DNA of 64,000 bases from Desulfopila aestuarii DSM 18488. Lineage in GTDB: Bacteria > Desulfobacterota > Desulfobulbia > Desulfobulbales > Desulfocapsaceae. The DNA lies in the NCBI RefSeq assembly GCF_900143695.1, contig NZ_FRFE01000022.1, positions 32,213 to 96,212 of the forward strand. Reading direction: 5' to 3'. Positions 35,819-46,514 of this stretch are shown here, piece by piece (the first letter of the stretch is position 1; every line of letters starts with the position of its first letter). The notes beneath the pieces were generated by a model. It was not told where the DNA came from and ran no database searches. It worked only from the letters and a program-made list of their open reading frames with translations. Both the position numbers and the translations under genes were made by a program.

Positions 35819-35980
35819 TCATCGACGGAATAACTGCAACACCCCAGCAAGAATCAACAGTGCCGGCCACCACTGTTTCACCAACTCCTTGATCTGGCCG
35901 ATCGGTATGAGTCCCAAATTTGACAAGAGCAGAAGTGATCCTGCGGCAATAAGAACAATCGGTCCAATAGTTACTCGCAT
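35819..35980 (-). CDS. Small membrane protein of 53 residues, DUF5668/LiaF-TM-like
   Basis: The ATG at 35978-35980 follows GAGGGG. The protein begins MRVTIGPIVLIAAGSLLLLSNLG and ends WWPALLILAGVLQLFRR: two hydrophobic helices joined by a short loop with IGQIKELVKQ, the compact layout of DUF5668. A longer reading from 36091 would add residues with no ribosome-binding site and poor composition. Function unknown. Confidence 0.75.
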   Translation of the reverse strand: MRVTIGPIVLIAAGSLLLLSNLGLIPIGQIKELVKQWWPALLILAGVLQLFRR

Positions 35981-36354
35981 AGCCCCTCGCGTGATATAAT
36001 AATTCGTATTTTCGTTCTGGGGAAAGTAGGATATCGTACCGAAAAAAACAATTACTTTTACTGCACCTTGCCCCCGCCTCGTTTCCGCCATCTCTAGCTA
36101 GAAGGCGCTTTCCACATTCGGTAAGCACCTGGCGAGATACCGTTTTTTGCAAAAACTCGCTGGCACCTTCGGCCAGTACTCTTTTCTGAGCACCCAGATC
36201 ACTGTAACCCGTATAGACTAGTCAGGCGGATACTTCATTTACGACGTTGCAGCTCCCAGCCCCATCGAGAGATAAATCGATTTCTTTGCCTTATACAAAC
36301 CGGTATATTATCCTCTTCCGCAAAATATTTTTTTCTTTTCATGATAAATACAAC
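35981..36354. other. Intergenic region upstream of sbcD
   Basis: It must hold the promoters of the small minus-strand membrane gene and of sbcD. It has A/T-rich runs near 36040 and 36330 but no clear promoter, RNA gene or repeat that I can support. Confidence 0.4.
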
Positions 36355-37584
36355 ATGAACATTCTTCATACTTCCGACTGGCATATCGGCCGCACTCTGT
36401 ACGGCCGGAAACGGTATGACGAGTTTGCTGCCTTTCTTGACTGGCTAGTGCACACCATCGAAGAGCACCATATCGACGTGCTGATTGTGGCCGGCGATAT
36501 ATTCGACACCTCCACGCCGAGCAATCGAGCCCAGCAGCTCTATTACCGCTTTTTACAAGAGGTCTCAGCGGGATGTTGCCGCCATGTGATCATCATCGGC
36601 GGTAACCACGATTCGCCTTCACTCCTTGAGGCACCGAAAGAACTGTTGCGGTATTTTCAAATTCATGTTGTTGGAAGAGCTGCCGACAACATTGAATACG
36701 AGGTGTTGGTCTTAAAAGACGAGAAAGGCAACGACGAGCTGATCGTCTGCGCCATCCCCTACCTCCGTGACAGAGAAATCCGTAACGCCCGCGCCGGCGA
36801 AGATATTGACGACAAGAACCGTAATCTGATTGAGGGAATAGCCACCCATTACCAGAAGGTGGTGGCATTCGCCAACGGACTGCGACAGGCCTCAGATCAT
36901 TTTCTGCCGATCATCGCCACCGGCCATCTCTTTATGGTCGGTGGAAAAAAGGTTGAAGGCGACGGTGTCCGTGACCTTTATGTAGGTTCTCTGGCGCATG
37001 TTGACGGCACCATTCTCCCGCCGGAAATCGACTATCTTGCCCTTGGCCATCTTCACAGCGCGCAGATGGTGGCTCAAGATCCCACCCGCCGCTACTCAGG
37101 CTCTCCACTGCCCATGAGTTTTGGAGAAGCGGAAAAGGTGAAACAGGTTCTCCTCGTAACTCTCACGGAAAACGATGTCGCGGTCACCCCGATCACCGTT
37201 CCCAACTTCCAGCGTTTGGAAACCGTTAGGGGCAATATCGAAGAAATAGTTAAGAAGATCGAAACCTTAAAAAAAGAGCAGCAGCCTGTCTGGCTGGAAG
37301 TTATCTACGATGGCACCGAACTTGTCTCTCAGCTGCAACTGACCTTGCGCGAAACGGTGGCCGACTCGCCACTGGAGATCCTCAGAATCGTCAACAACCG
37401 GCTTATCGCAAGGATTCTTGAGAGCACAGTTCCCCAGGAGACACTCGACACCCTGTCTGAAGAGGCGGTCTTTCACCGCTGCCTTGAGGCCCACAACATC
37501 CCGGAAGGGCAGCACGAAGAACTGCTACACCTCTTTGGAGAGACCTTGCAGGCAATTACCGATGAAGATAAACAGGCCGAATAG
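36355..37584 (+). CDS. sbcD: Nuclease SbcCD subunit D
   Basis: A 409-residue Mre11-type nuclease. The phosphodiesterase motifs appear in order: HTSDWHIGR, VAGDIFDTSTP, GGNHDSP, ATGHLF and LGHLHSAQM. With SbcC it cuts hairpins and protein-blocked DNA ends. I chose the ATG at 36355 (MNILHTSDW) and not an ATG at 36247. It is followed 21 bases later by sbcC. Confidence 0.96.
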   Translation: MNILHTSDWHIGRTLYGRKRYDEFAAFLDWLVHTIEEHHIDVLIVAGDIFDTSTPSNRAQQLYYRFLQEVSAGCCRHVIIIGGNHDSPSLLEAPKELLRYFQIHVVGRAADNIEYEVLVLKDEKGNDELIVCAIPYLRDREIRNARAGEDIDDKNRNLIEGIATHYQKVVAFANGLRQASDHFLPIIATGHLFMVGGKKVEGDGVRDLYVGSLAHVDGTILPPEIDYLALGHLHSAQMVAQDPTRRYSGSPLPMSFGEAEKVKQVLLVTLTENDVAVTPITVPNFQRLETVRGNIEEIVKKIETLKKEQQPVWLEVIYDGTELVSQLQLTLRETVADSPLEILRIVNNRLIARILESTVPQETLDTLSEEAVFHRCLEAHNIPEGQHEELLHLFGETLQAITDEDKQAE

Positions 37585-37605
37585 GCTCAGTGAAAATCAG
37601 TTCTC

Positions 37606-40600
37606 ATGAAGATCCTGCATATACGTTTTGCCAATCTCAACTCTCTTGCCGGTGCCTGGGCCATCGACCTGACCGGTCCGGAATATTTAGCAGACGGTAT
37701 CTTCGCTATTACCGGCCCCACCGGTGCGGGCAAGAGCACAATCCTCGATGCGGTCTGTCTTGCTTTGTACGGCCGCACTCCCCGGCTGAAACTGGTATCA
37801 AAATCCACCAACGAGATCATGACCCGCCATACCGGTGAATGCTGGGCTGAAGTGGAGTTCAGCACCTCAAAAGGGTGCTACCGCTGCCATTGGAGCCAGC
37901 ATCGCGCCCGAAAAAGTGCAACTGGCGATTTGCAACCGCCGCGCCATGAGATAGTCGATGCCACCACCGATCGCCCCCTGGAGACCAAAATCAAACTGGT
38001 CGCCCAGAAAGTCGTGGACGTAACCGGCATGACCTATGAACAGTTCACCCGCTCCATTCTCCTTGCTCAGGGCGATTTTAACACCTTTTTGAAAGCGCCA
38101 CCTGATGAACGTGCACCAATTCTGGAACAGATAACCGGTACCGATATCTACAGCCGAATATCCAGAAAGGTCCACGAACGAAAAGGTGAGGAACTGGCGC
38201 AGTTCGAAATGTTGAGTAAAGAGTGTGACGGGTTCACACCTCTTACCGAGGAGCAGCTGACTCAACTCAACAGCCAACTCGCGGCATTGACTGAGGAGAC
38301 AGGACAAATCCAGAGTCAGATTAACCATAACCGTAGCCTGTTCGAATGGCATATGACCCGGGAGCGACTGCAGCGTGATATAAGCTTACAGGAAGAAAAA
38401 CTCAAGGAACTGGACCGCAATTGGCTTGACCTGGAACCCCATCGTCAGCGGTTGGCAGCAGCAGAAAAGGCAAAGTCACTTGAGCCGCTCCATCTTCGCC
38501 TGTCAGATGAGCAGCTGCTTCAAGAAAAAGAACAGAACGAACAGGACATTTCTGCCCGCCTTCTTGCCCACAAAGCAAAAGAGCTGGCCGATACGGGCAA
38601 GAGCGAAACAGCAGCGCGTGAAGAACGGGATACGCGTAAACAGGAAGCCCGTGAACAGGAAGTGATACTGCGAAAAGTACGGCAGCTTGATCAGCAGATC
38701 CAGATGATAGCTGAACAGCGCACCGAACTGACGAATCAGCAGGCAACCGAACTTTCCCGCAAAACTACTACTGAAAAACTGCTCGAAAACCTCGCCAATA
38801 AAAACCTGGCAATCGAACGGCAAGTGAAAACATTGGAACAGTTCCGAAGCAGCCACGCCATAGACAGCGCACTGGTTCAGGAGTACAGCGGAATCAAAGA
38901 GCAGATTGATCAGTATCAGGAAACTGCCGAACGCCACAAAGCAGTTTCCGCCCTGCTTCCGCCCCTGCACCAAAAGAGCAAACATCTTGGAAATTTAACT
39001 GAAATAAAAAAAGCCGAAACAACCAAACTGATCGAACAACAAGCTGCACTCGAACAACAAGAGGCAAAGTGCACCGAAAATTTGGCAAAACTGCTGGGCA
39101 ACACGACCTCAGAGCATCTCTACGAAAAGGACAGCCAGCTACAGAAACAGCTTAATTTCCTCGAACAAACTGAGGAGCTCGCCAGGCGATATGAACGAAT
39201 TGCCAAGGAGCTAGCCTCCCTCGCCTCCAAAAAAGAGACGGGTACAGAGCAACAAAAACACCTGGAAACCCGCTGCCAGGAACTGGTCGTGCAGGCCCAA
39301 CTCCAGCAGACCAATGTAGAAAAACAGCAGCAGATCCTACGATTGGCTGAGAAAGTCAAAAGCTACGAAGAGGAACGAAAGCATCTTCTTGACAATCATC
39401 CCTGCCCGCTCTGTGGTTCATTCTCCCATCCCTATGCCAGTGGTGGCCAGGAACCGGATGAAACGAGAGAACAAGCCTGCCTGAAAGTAGAAACCCGGCG
39501 TCTTGATCAACTTCGTGAAGAGCTGACCACTGCCCGAACAACACTTGCCAGCCTTGAAAAAGAACAGGAACTGGTCGAGCTCAACATATCTGCCTGCACA
39601 ACTGAACAAGCAGAGATAGGCCGGAATATTGCCAAACTCTCCAGCGAACTGGGGTTACAAGCTGCTGGTGACCTAAAAGAACAACTGGGGCGTCTGCGAC
39701 CTGATCTGACCCGTCAACGTGACCAGTTGTGCATACTGAGGAATGAGGTCCAAACACTCAAAAATCAGCTGGAAAGCACGACTCGCGACCGAAATAGTCT
39801 CATCAAACGGAGTAACGATACTGAACGGGAGTTACAGCAACTGCTCCATCAGCAGGAAAAGGTTGAAGCCCTGTTGCTACAGCACTCGTCAGAACTCGAA
39901 CAATTGAACCGGTCGATGAGAGATAAAGAGACCACACTGACCAAAAGACTTGCATCATACATCACCTCCCCTGTTACGATCGACAACTGTGGAAGGATTG
40001 TTCAGGAATTGAACAATCGGAGATCGACCTGGCTGGAAGGCGAGAAGAACCAACAACTCCTCACAACCCGCCTGCAGGAAATTCGTGGGGAGCTGACTAG
40101 CCAGAAACTTTTGCTGACCAATCAGCAGGAAACCTGCCGGGAAAAGCAAAAACAACTGGCACAGCTTTCAGCCACTTATGACGGGATGTGGCAGCAAAGG
40201 ACGCAACTCTTCGGTGAAGGCCATCCCGATGAGGCGGAGAAACAGATGCAGGCCCGTCTGGACAAATGCGAACATCAGGTAACTCATCTGGCCAACCGCC
40301 TCAGCAATTTACGAGAAGAGCATGCCGCTCTTATGGCTAGCCAGACTGCACGGAGCGTGCGGATAAACGAGCGCAAGAAACTGCTGGAAACCTTGACCAG
40401 CAACTTCACTACTGCACTTCTTGAAGCCGGCTTTGCTGATCATGAAAAGTTTCTGGCCAGTCGCCTGGAAGACGAAGAGCGTACAGAGCTTCATCAGGCA
40501 ATAGAGAGCATGCAAAAAGCAATCGAAGAAACAAAAGCGCTGCTCCAGGCAAGCAGAGAGGCGCTGCTGGAAGAGAAGAACAAGAATCTCACCGATATGT

Positions 40601-41295
40601 CACGTGAAGAGCTTGAGATCCGGCTTACCGAATTGCAGGACAACTCTTCGACGGCGCAACAAACAATAGGGGCCCTGCGCCAGCAACTACAGGACAATGA
40701 GCGGCAGCAACAACACCATAAAGAAAAGCTTGAGCTGCTCTCCGCCCGCAAGGTCGAACTGGATCGCTGGTCGCGACTCCACGAACTCATCGGCTCAAAC
40801 GATGGCAAAAAGTTTCGCAACTTCGCCCAGGGGTTAACCTTCGAAATCATGATCAGCCATGCCAACACCAGCCTTGCCAAGATGAGTGACCGCTATCTGC
40901 TGGTACGAGATCCATTGCAGCCGCTGGAGCTGCATGTGATCGATAATTACCAGGGGGGGGAAATCCGTTCCACCAAGAACCTTTCGGGCGGTGAAAGCTT
41001 TATTGTCAGCATGGCGCTGGCGCTAGGACTCTCTACCATGGCCAGCCATAATGTTCAGGTCGATTCGCTCTTTCTGGATGAAGGATTTGGCACCCTTGAC
41101 GAAGATTCGCTGCAGACCGCACTCGACACCCTGTCCAGTCTGCACCAGGAAGGCAAGATCATCGGTGTTATCTCCCATGTCAGCGGCCTCAGGGACCGTA
41201 TTGGTACCCAGATCCGGGTAACACCCGGTCTGGGCGGTATCAGTCGTCTCTCCGGTCCCGGCATATCCAGAAATCAGGATGCACATGCCAGTTGA
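37606..41295 (+). CDS. sbcC: Nuclease SbcCD subunit C (SMC-like ATPase)
   Basis: A 1229-residue ATPase. Walker A GPTGAGKST is near residue 40, followed by two long coiled coils that meet at a zinc hook with CPLC at residues 600-603. The C-terminal ATPase half has the signature LSGGESFIVSMALALGLS and Walker B SLFLDEGFGTLDEDS. It works with the adjacent sbcD. The coiled coils are rich in glutamine and glutamate. Confidence 0.96.
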   Translation: MKILHIRFANLNSLAGAWAIDLTGPEYLADGIFAITGPTGAGKSTILDAVCLALYGRTPRLKLVSKSTNEIMTRHTGECWAEVEFSTSKGCYRCHWSQHRARKSATGDLQPPRHEIVDATTDRPLETKIKLVAQKVVDVTGMTYEQFTRSILLAQGDFNTFLKAPPDERAPILEQITGTDIYSRISRKVHERKGEELAQFEMLSKECDGFTPLTEEQLTQLNSQLAALTEETGQIQSQINHNRSLFEWHMTRERLQRDISLQEEKLKELDRNWLDLEPHRQRLAAAEKAKSLEPLHLRLSDEQLLQEKEQNEQDISARLLAHKAKELADTGKSETAAREERDTRKQEAREQEVILRKVRQLDQQIQMIAEQRTELTNQQATELSRKTTTEKLLENLANKNLAIERQVKTLEQFRSSHAIDSALVQEYSGIKEQIDQYQETAERHKAVSALLPPLHQKSKHLGNLTEIKKAETTKLIEQQAALEQQEAKCTENLAKLLGNTTSEHLYEKDSQLQKQLNFLEQTEELARRYERIAKELASLASKKETGTEQQKHLETRCQELVVQAQLQQTNVEKQQQILRLAEKVKSYEEERKHLLDNHPCPLCGSFSHPYASGGQEPDETREQACLKVETRRLDQLREELTTARTTLASLEKEQELVELNISACTTEQAEIGRNIAKLSSELGLQAAGDLKEQLGRLRPDLTRQRDQLCILRNEVQTLKNQLESTTRDRNSLIKRSNDTERELQQLLHQQEKVEALLLQHSSELEQLNRSMRDKETTLTKRLASYITSPVTIDNCGRIVQELNNRRSTWLEGEKNQQLLTTRLQEIRGELTSQKLLLTNQQETCREKQKQLAQLSATYDGMWQQRTQLFGEGHPDEAEKQMQARLDKCEHQVTHLANRLSNLREEHAALMASQTARSVRINERKKLLETLTSNFTTALLEAGFADHEKFLASRLEDEERTELHQAIESMQKAIEETKALLQASREALLEEKNKNLTDMSREELEIRLTELQDNSSTAQQTIGALRQQLQDNERQQQHHKEKLELLSARKVELDRWSRLHELIGSNDGKKFRNFAQGLTFEIMISHANTSLAKMSDRYLLVRDPLQPLELHVIDNYQGGEIRSTKNLSGGESFIVSMALALGLSTMASHNVQVDSLFLDEGFGTLDEDSLQTALDTLSSLHQEGKIIGVISHVSGLRDRIGTQIRVTPGLGGISRLSGPGISRNQDAHAS

Positions 41296-41463
41296 TCAGT
41301 AGGTCTCCGGCGACTGCTTTCGACGCCAACCCGTTGTCAGACGAGTCCTCCAGCCTGCATCCCATTTTCAGTCATGTCGAATTAACGTTTTGATTTTTAC
41401 AAACAACTCTGCTAGAGATCAGGGAATTGCTTCGATATTTTATTAAATTCTATCCATTATCAT

Positions 41464-43587
41464 ATGAGCTCTACGACCCCGGTCCCCCATCAGCACCTTA
41501 ATCTCAGCAAAATTCCCGCTCTGCCCCAGACACTCATAGAGTTGCTCGATGCCTGCAACGACCCGGAGGTCAATATCTATGGTGTCGGCGAACTGGTGGC
41601 CCGGGACAGTGTCATCAGCGGACGAATCCTGCAGCTGGCCAATTCAGCCTTTCTCGGCGCCAAGTCCGCTTTTGGTGAGATACAACAGGCTGTCATATAT
41701 CTGGGTCTCGATACAGTCCGAAACCTGGCAGTCTGCGTTTCGGTTCATGAAACCTTCGATGCAAACAGCAACAGTGCAAAAATCAATCTGCCGCAGTTCT
41801 GGTATCATTCGCTTTTAACAGCCATCCTCGCAAAAAATCTGGCAGAGAAAACAGCAAAAGCCAGCCCGGCTGAAGCCTATCTTTGCGGACTGCTCCACGA
41901 CCTCGGTAAACTTCTGCTCGCCTCTGGATATCCTGATGACTATGAACGGCTCCTCACCTCCGTGCCTCAAGGGAAGACGTTCACCGAATCTGAGCAACAC
42001 TATTTTGGCATCCACCACGGAGATGTTGGCTCCAGCCTGATCCACCACTGGAAACTCCCCGAACATCTGGCTAAGGCCATTGCACTGCACCATACACATT
42101 CTGTAAACGGTTCAGAAAACCCGTTGGTCGATATTATCCATCTGGCCAATAGCCTCAGCCATATCCCTGATGAGGATGGAAACATTCCACCGCTTCCCTT
42201 AAGCATATTATTAGGCAAAAAAGAGTTGCGCGCCGTTCTCACGGCATCTCAAGCATCAGTGGATGAGATCGCCCGAGCTTTGGGTATCAAGGTGGAAAAG
42301 GGAGTGGATTCGGCTGCCAAGCACCAAAAAACGACTAAAGACGATAGCCTTCGACAGGAACTGCAGGAGAAAACCCGGCAAATGATGGTACTGCACGGGG
42401 CAATAGACAACCTCCTTAAAGCGGAAAATCAAGACCGTATCTGCCAGATCCTGGAAGAGACGCTGATGTTGCTTGCCGAGCTCCGTCACGCCTTTCTCCT
42501 CCTCCCTCAAGATGGAACAAAGGATTTATCTGTCGCTATCTCAGCAGCCAACCCGTTACGACAACATCTCGCGGACATCCCAATTCCGGATTGCAGCAGC
42601 TCTTCTATCATCCACCAATGTATCGATAACGCAATAATCTGCCACACCGGTCCTGATAGAACCACCAGGAGTGAAGCTGATAGCCGGCTTACGGCGTTTC
42701 TGAATTGCGAGCAACTGCTGGCTATTCCCCTACCCTTGGCCGACACGGAACGCGGTGCACTGGTACTCGGACTCAGAAGTTACCAGGCTGACCAACTTGG
42801 CGTTCACAACAATTCGCTTTCTTTTCTGGCAAGCCATGTCGGAGCGCGACTTTCGCTTGAACAACTGAGCCGTCGCATGAGTTCCGAACTCATCCATAAA
42901 GAGTTGACAGGAGTGGAAAAGGTCACCCGCGCTATCGCCCACGAGATCTCCAATCCTCTCGCCGTTATACAGAACTATCTCGTTGTTCTGGAAAGAAAAA
43001 TTGGCAACGGCGACAACCCTGCCCAGGACCTGCAGCTCATCGGTGATGAGATCGGCCGCATCAGCACCATCGCCCGGCAACTGGAGAATCTGACCGACCT
43101 CACCCGCCGACCGACCGGCAAATCAATGCGGCTTGATCATATTCTCCGCGACACCCTCACCTTTTTTCGCGAATCGCTCTTCTCCCGCAAAAATATCGAA
43201 GTCCAGGTCCGGCTTGAACCGGAAACGAGATCCTTGGTGGCACCGGTTGAAATCCTGCGCCAGGTGCTGGCTATCCTTTTTGCCAATGCCGCCGATGCCA
43301 TGCCCGATGGTGGCCGGATCGAGATCGGCAGCTCGCTTGCCGATACTGGGCAACCATATTCCGAAAAGATACTAGCAATTTCTGTTTGCGACAACGGCCC
43401 TGGAATCCCGGAAGAGATGCGACCCACCATTTTCAATGCCGGTGTCACCACCAAGACCGAAGGACATCTGGGGCTCGGTCTCAGCATCGCCCGCAAACTG
43501 TTGCTGGACCGAGAGGGCACAATTGGCTGCACACCTGCGCCCGGTCGAGGAACCTGCTTTACCATACGCTTACCCATTAGCGACTGA
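41464..43587 (+). CDS. HDOD domain-histidine kinase hybrid sensor
   Basis: A 707-residue soluble protein. An N-terminal HDOD domain (about residues 10-210; begins LSKIPALPQTLIELLDA) is followed by a GAF-like region (about 310-470) and a histidine kinase of HisKA type. The phospho-accepting His493 lies in AHEISNPLAVIQNY, and HATPase motifs are NAADAMPDGG, DNGPGIPEE and GLGLSIA. HDOD domains sense or relay signals without the HD hydrolase residues. No receiver domain is fused, but a REC-PAS-kinase-REC gene lies 421 bases downstream on the same strand. The ATG has no clear ribosome-binding site. Confidence 0.9.
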   Translation: MSSTTPVPHQHLNLSKIPALPQTLIELLDACNDPEVNIYGVGELVARDSVISGRILQLANSAFLGAKSAFGEIQQAVIYLGLDTVRNLAVCVSVHETFDANSNSAKINLPQFWYHSLLTAILAKNLAEKTAKASPAEAYLCGLLHDLGKLLLASGYPDDYERLLTSVPQGKTFTESEQHYFGIHHGDVGSSLIHHWKLPEHLAKAIALHHTHSVNGSENPLVDIIHLANSLSHIPDEDGNIPPLPLSILLGKKELRAVLTASQASVDEIARALGIKVEKGVDSAAKHQKTTKDDSLRQELQEKTRQMMVLHGAIDNLLKAENQDRICQILEETLMLLAELRHAFLLLPQDGTKDLSVAISAANPLRQHLADIPIPDCSSSSIIHQCIDNAIICHTGPDRTTRSEADSRLTAFLNCEQLLAIPLPLADTERGALVLGLRSYQADQLGVHNNSLSFLASHVGARLSLEQLSRRMSSELIHKELTGVEKVTRAIAHEISNPLAVIQNYLVVLERKIGNGDNPAQDLQLIGDEIGRISTIARQLENLTDLTRRPTGKSMRLDHILRDTLTFFRESLFSRKNIEVQVRLEPETRSLVAPVEILRQVLAILFANAADAMPDGGRIEIGSSLADTGQPYSEKILAISVCDNGPGIPEEMRPTIFNAGVTTKTEGHLGLGLSIARKLLLDREGTIGCTPAPGRGTCFTIRLPISD

Positions 43588-44008
43588 TCGAACTGCAACG
43601 TCGATTATTCGAAATACTATCGCCCAGCCCCCTGAAAAGGCTAGGCTTTTCCCTCATGAAAAAATATTCTTACCTGCTTCCTTACCGAACCGTTTTCCCA
43701 ATAATTTGCATATAGTATTGTAATACCAATACATTTATCAAAATACGCATATATGCCCCCCTATGCACTTTCCTCTGCATCACACCTCCAAATTGACCGA
43801 ACCTGCTGATATTATTATTTCAATTAACAGGACTGATATTATCTCGTAGTTTTATTTAGGTAAATTCACTGATGACAGGGTGATAGATTACCAAATACGA
43901 CAAGACACCCATGAGGTAGCAGCAAAGCTGAATAATTGGTATCCGGAGTGACAGTGAAAGTAATAAGCTGCCCGAAAAGTAACAACTCTTTCAGAATGAG
44001 ACAGCATC
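43588..44008. other. Intergenic region between the two sensor genes
   Basis: Low-GC DNA with two copies of CTGATATTAT (43801-43850). It holds no supported gene or RNA. It probably carries the promoter of the REC-PAS-kinase gene at 44009, but no clear -35/-10 or sigma-54 motif was found. Confidence 0.4.
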
Positions 44009-45919
44009 ATGGGCAATGCAATACTCGTCGTTGACGACGAACGAAATTTTCGCACCGGCATCCAGTTTTTTCTCGAAGAAAATGGTTATGCTGTTGATCA
44101 GGCCGCTACTGGCAGTGAAGCTTTGCTGCAACTCAGGGAAAACAGTTATCAGGCCGTTCTTCTCGATCTCCTCCTGCCCGATGTCGAAGGCATCGAACTC
44201 GCCGAGTTTATTACCCTCAACCATCCTGACACCGCTGTCGTCATCCTTACCGGCAACGGTTCCATCAACACAGCCGTGCGAGCTGTTCGCTACGGTGTTG
44301 TTGACTATTTGCAGAAACCGTGCAGGCCTGAGTTGGTGCTCCAGATTCTGGCCCGAGGTATCGAAAGCAAGCGATTAAAAAAAGAGCTGATTGCCTCGAG
44401 ATACACCTTCGAACAGCTGGCCGCTGCTACTTGGGAAGGTATCGCCTTTTTCAGCGACGACCGCCTCACCCAATGCAATCCCCAGTTCTGGGAGCTTTTT
44501 CACATAGCCGAACCCACTGCCGAAACACCACATCATCTCCAAGAGTTTGTCAAAGATTGGCAGGCCTGTATGACCCTGCTGCAGCAATGCCCGACGGGTG
44601 AGCCATCGATCTTTGAATCTATCGGTTTTTATGGCGATGGCACCTCATTTCCTCTGGAAATACGGCTCCGGAAGATGCGGGAGAAAGGTGAACTCAGCTG
44701 GGTCGCCGCCTTTCGCGATATCAGTGCCAGAAAACAGGACGAAATGTCCCGGCTCAAAATGCAGGAAGAGCTGACCAACGCCCAGCGGATGAAATCTATC
44801 GGCCTCATGGCCGGCAGCGTGGCCCACGACCTCAACAACATCCTCACCGCCATCGTTACCTTTCCGGAACTGTTGCTGATGAAGATGGAAAGCACCGAAA
44901 AGTATCGTGAAGATATTGACCTGATACGAAAAGCGGGACAACAGGCTGCGGCAGTGGTGGCCGATCTACTGACCGTGACCAGAGGCGCCACCAGCCAAAA
45001 AGAAAGCTGCAACCTGAACGATATCATCGAAAGCTATAAGGGATCTCTTGATTATATCCAGCTGGAACGTGAGTATCCCAATGCTGAAATCACTTTCCGC
45101 CTGCATCCCCAGGTGGCTGCCATCGAAGCCTCACCCGTTCACCTGACCAAAACCCTTATCAACCTGTTGGCTAACGGTATCGAGGCGGCTGGCCCTTCCG
45201 GCAGTATCTCCATCACCACAGAAACTCGCTGTCTGCAGAAAATGAAGGAAGGCTACGAAATCATTCCGCCAGGCGCCTTCACCGTTCTTTCGGTGCGGGA
45301 CAGCGGACCGGGGATCTCAGAAGCAGATCTGCCCAGACTGTTTGAACCGTTCTTCTCCAGAAAAAAGCTGGGCAGGAGTGGAACCGGCCTCGGACTCACC
45401 GTCATCTGGAACACCATCCGCGACCATCACGGCTATATCGATATACACAACACCCCCGGAGGCTGCTGTTTCGAACTCTATTTTCCTATTACACAGAAAA
45501 CTGCAACGCAACTCACCCCAAGCACCTTCACTCATCCGCCGGTGGGTAATGGTGAAAAGATACTGGTCGTGGATGATGAGAAGGGCCAATTGGAGGTAAC
45601 CGCAGCGCTACTCAAGCGGCTGGGCTACACACCGATCACTGCCGGGAACGGCCAAAGCGCGGTGGATTATCTGCACAAGGAGCCGGTTGACCTGCTGCTT
45701 CTGGATCTGTGGATGGAACCGGGAATTAACGGTTACGAAACCTACCGTAAGGCCAAAAAACTGAGAGCAGATCAGAAAGCCATTCTCACCTCCGGCTATT
45801 TCCGCCCGGAAGACAAGGCCACCTCACAAACACTGGGTATCCGCCAGCATCTCACCAAACCCTATTCCATCCAGGCATTGGCCCACGCCCTGCATGATGA
45901 ACTTCAGGATCCATCCTGA
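44009..45919 (+). CDS. Hybrid sensor: receiver-PAS-histidine kinase-receiver
   Basis: A 636-residue cytosolic protein. The N-terminal receiver (phosphorylatable Asp53 in LLDLLLPDVEG) is followed by a PAS-like segment (about residues 130-250), then a histidine kinase with His273 in AHDLNNILTAI, the NtrB-like H box. HATPase motifs are NGIEAAG, RDSGPGISE and GTGLGLTV. A C-terminal receiver has Asp566 in LLLDLWMEPG. This order (REC first and last) suits a phosphorelay. The HDOD-kinase upstream is the nearest potential partner. Output domain is not in the window. Confidence 0.9.
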   Translation: MGNAILVVDDERNFRTGIQFFLEENGYAVDQAATGSEALLQLRENSYQAVLLDLLLPDVEGIELAEFITLNHPDTAVVILTGNGSINTAVRAVRYGVVDYLQKPCRPELVLQILARGIESKRLKKELIASRYTFEQLAAATWEGIAFFSDDRLTQCNPQFWELFHIAEPTAETPHHLQEFVKDWQACMTLLQQCPTGEPSIFESIGFYGDGTSFPLEIRLRKMREKGELSWVAAFRDISARKQDEMSRLKMQEELTNAQRMKSIGLMAGSVAHDLNNILTAIVTFPELLLMKMESTEKYREDIDLIRKAGQQAAAVVADLLTVTRGATSQKESCNLNDIIESYKGSLDYIQLEREYPNAEITFRLHPQVAAIEASPVHLTKTLINLLANGIEAAGPSGSISITTETRCLQKMKEGYEIIPPGAFTVLSVRDSGPGISEADLPRLFEPFFSRKKLGRSGTGLGLTVIWNTIRDHHGYIDIHNTPGGCCFELYFPITQKTATQLTPSTFTHPPVGNGEKILVVDDEKGQLEVTAALLKRLGYTPITAGNGQSAVDYLHKEPVDLLLLDLWMEPGINGYETYRKAKKLRADQKAILTSGYFRPEDKATSQTLGIRQHLTKPYSIQALAHALHDELQDPS

Positions 45920-45941
45920 GGAAGCCGGCAACTCAGCAAAA

Positions 45942-46487
45942 TTATTCGTAGACCTCTGCCCGGGAGAGAAATACGCCTGCACTATCTTTTTGTGATAGAC
46001 TCGGGATGATATTCTCCGGCCATTCAATACCAAGGTAGGGATCGTTCCAGATAATGCAGCGTTCATGCTCCGGCGCGTAATAATCGGTCGCTTTATAGAG
46101 AAAGTCTGCTGATTCGGAAAGAACCAGAAAAGCGTGGCCAAACCCTTCCGGAATATAGAGTTGGTGTTTGTTTTCCTCACTCAGGATCTCTCCAACCCAC
46201 TGACCGAAGGTTGGAGACGATCTGCGAAGATCAACTGCCACATCAAACACCTCTCCACTTACTACCCGTACCAGCTTCCCCTGAGATTGTTGTATCTGAT
46301 AGTGAATGCCACGCAGTACCCCCCGGCTTGAGCGGGAATGGTTGTCCTGAACAAAGATTGGATTGAGCCCGGTCTGCTGCTGCCACACCTGCTGGTTAAA
46401 ACTTTCCATAAAAAATCCGCGCTCATCGCCAAAGACCTTCGGTTCAATAAGCAGGACATCCGGTATCGCTGTCGGTATAATATTCAT
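45942..46487 (-). CDS. rfbC: dTDP-4-dehydrorhamnose 3,5-epimerase
   Basis: A 181-residue RmlC cupin-type enzyme of dTDP-L-rhamnose synthesis. Family motifs seen: EPKVFGDERGFFMESF, QDNHSRSSRGVLRGIHYQ with the catalytic histidine, and GHAFLVLSESADFLYK. It lies 27 bases downstream of rfbB on the same strand. rfbA and rfbD are not in the window. Confidence 0.95.
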   Translation of the reverse strand: MNIIPTAIPDVLLIEPKVFGDERGFFMESFNQQVWQQQTGLNPIFVQDNHSRSSRGVLRGIHYQIQQSQGKLVRVVSGEVFDVAVDLRRSSPTFGQWVGEILSEENKHQLYIPEGFGHAFLVLSESADFLYKATDYYAPEHERCIIWNDPYLGIEWPENIIPSLSQKDSAGVFLSRAEVYE

Positions 46488-46514
46488 TCTGTAATCTCCG
46501 TGATACAGGCAGCC

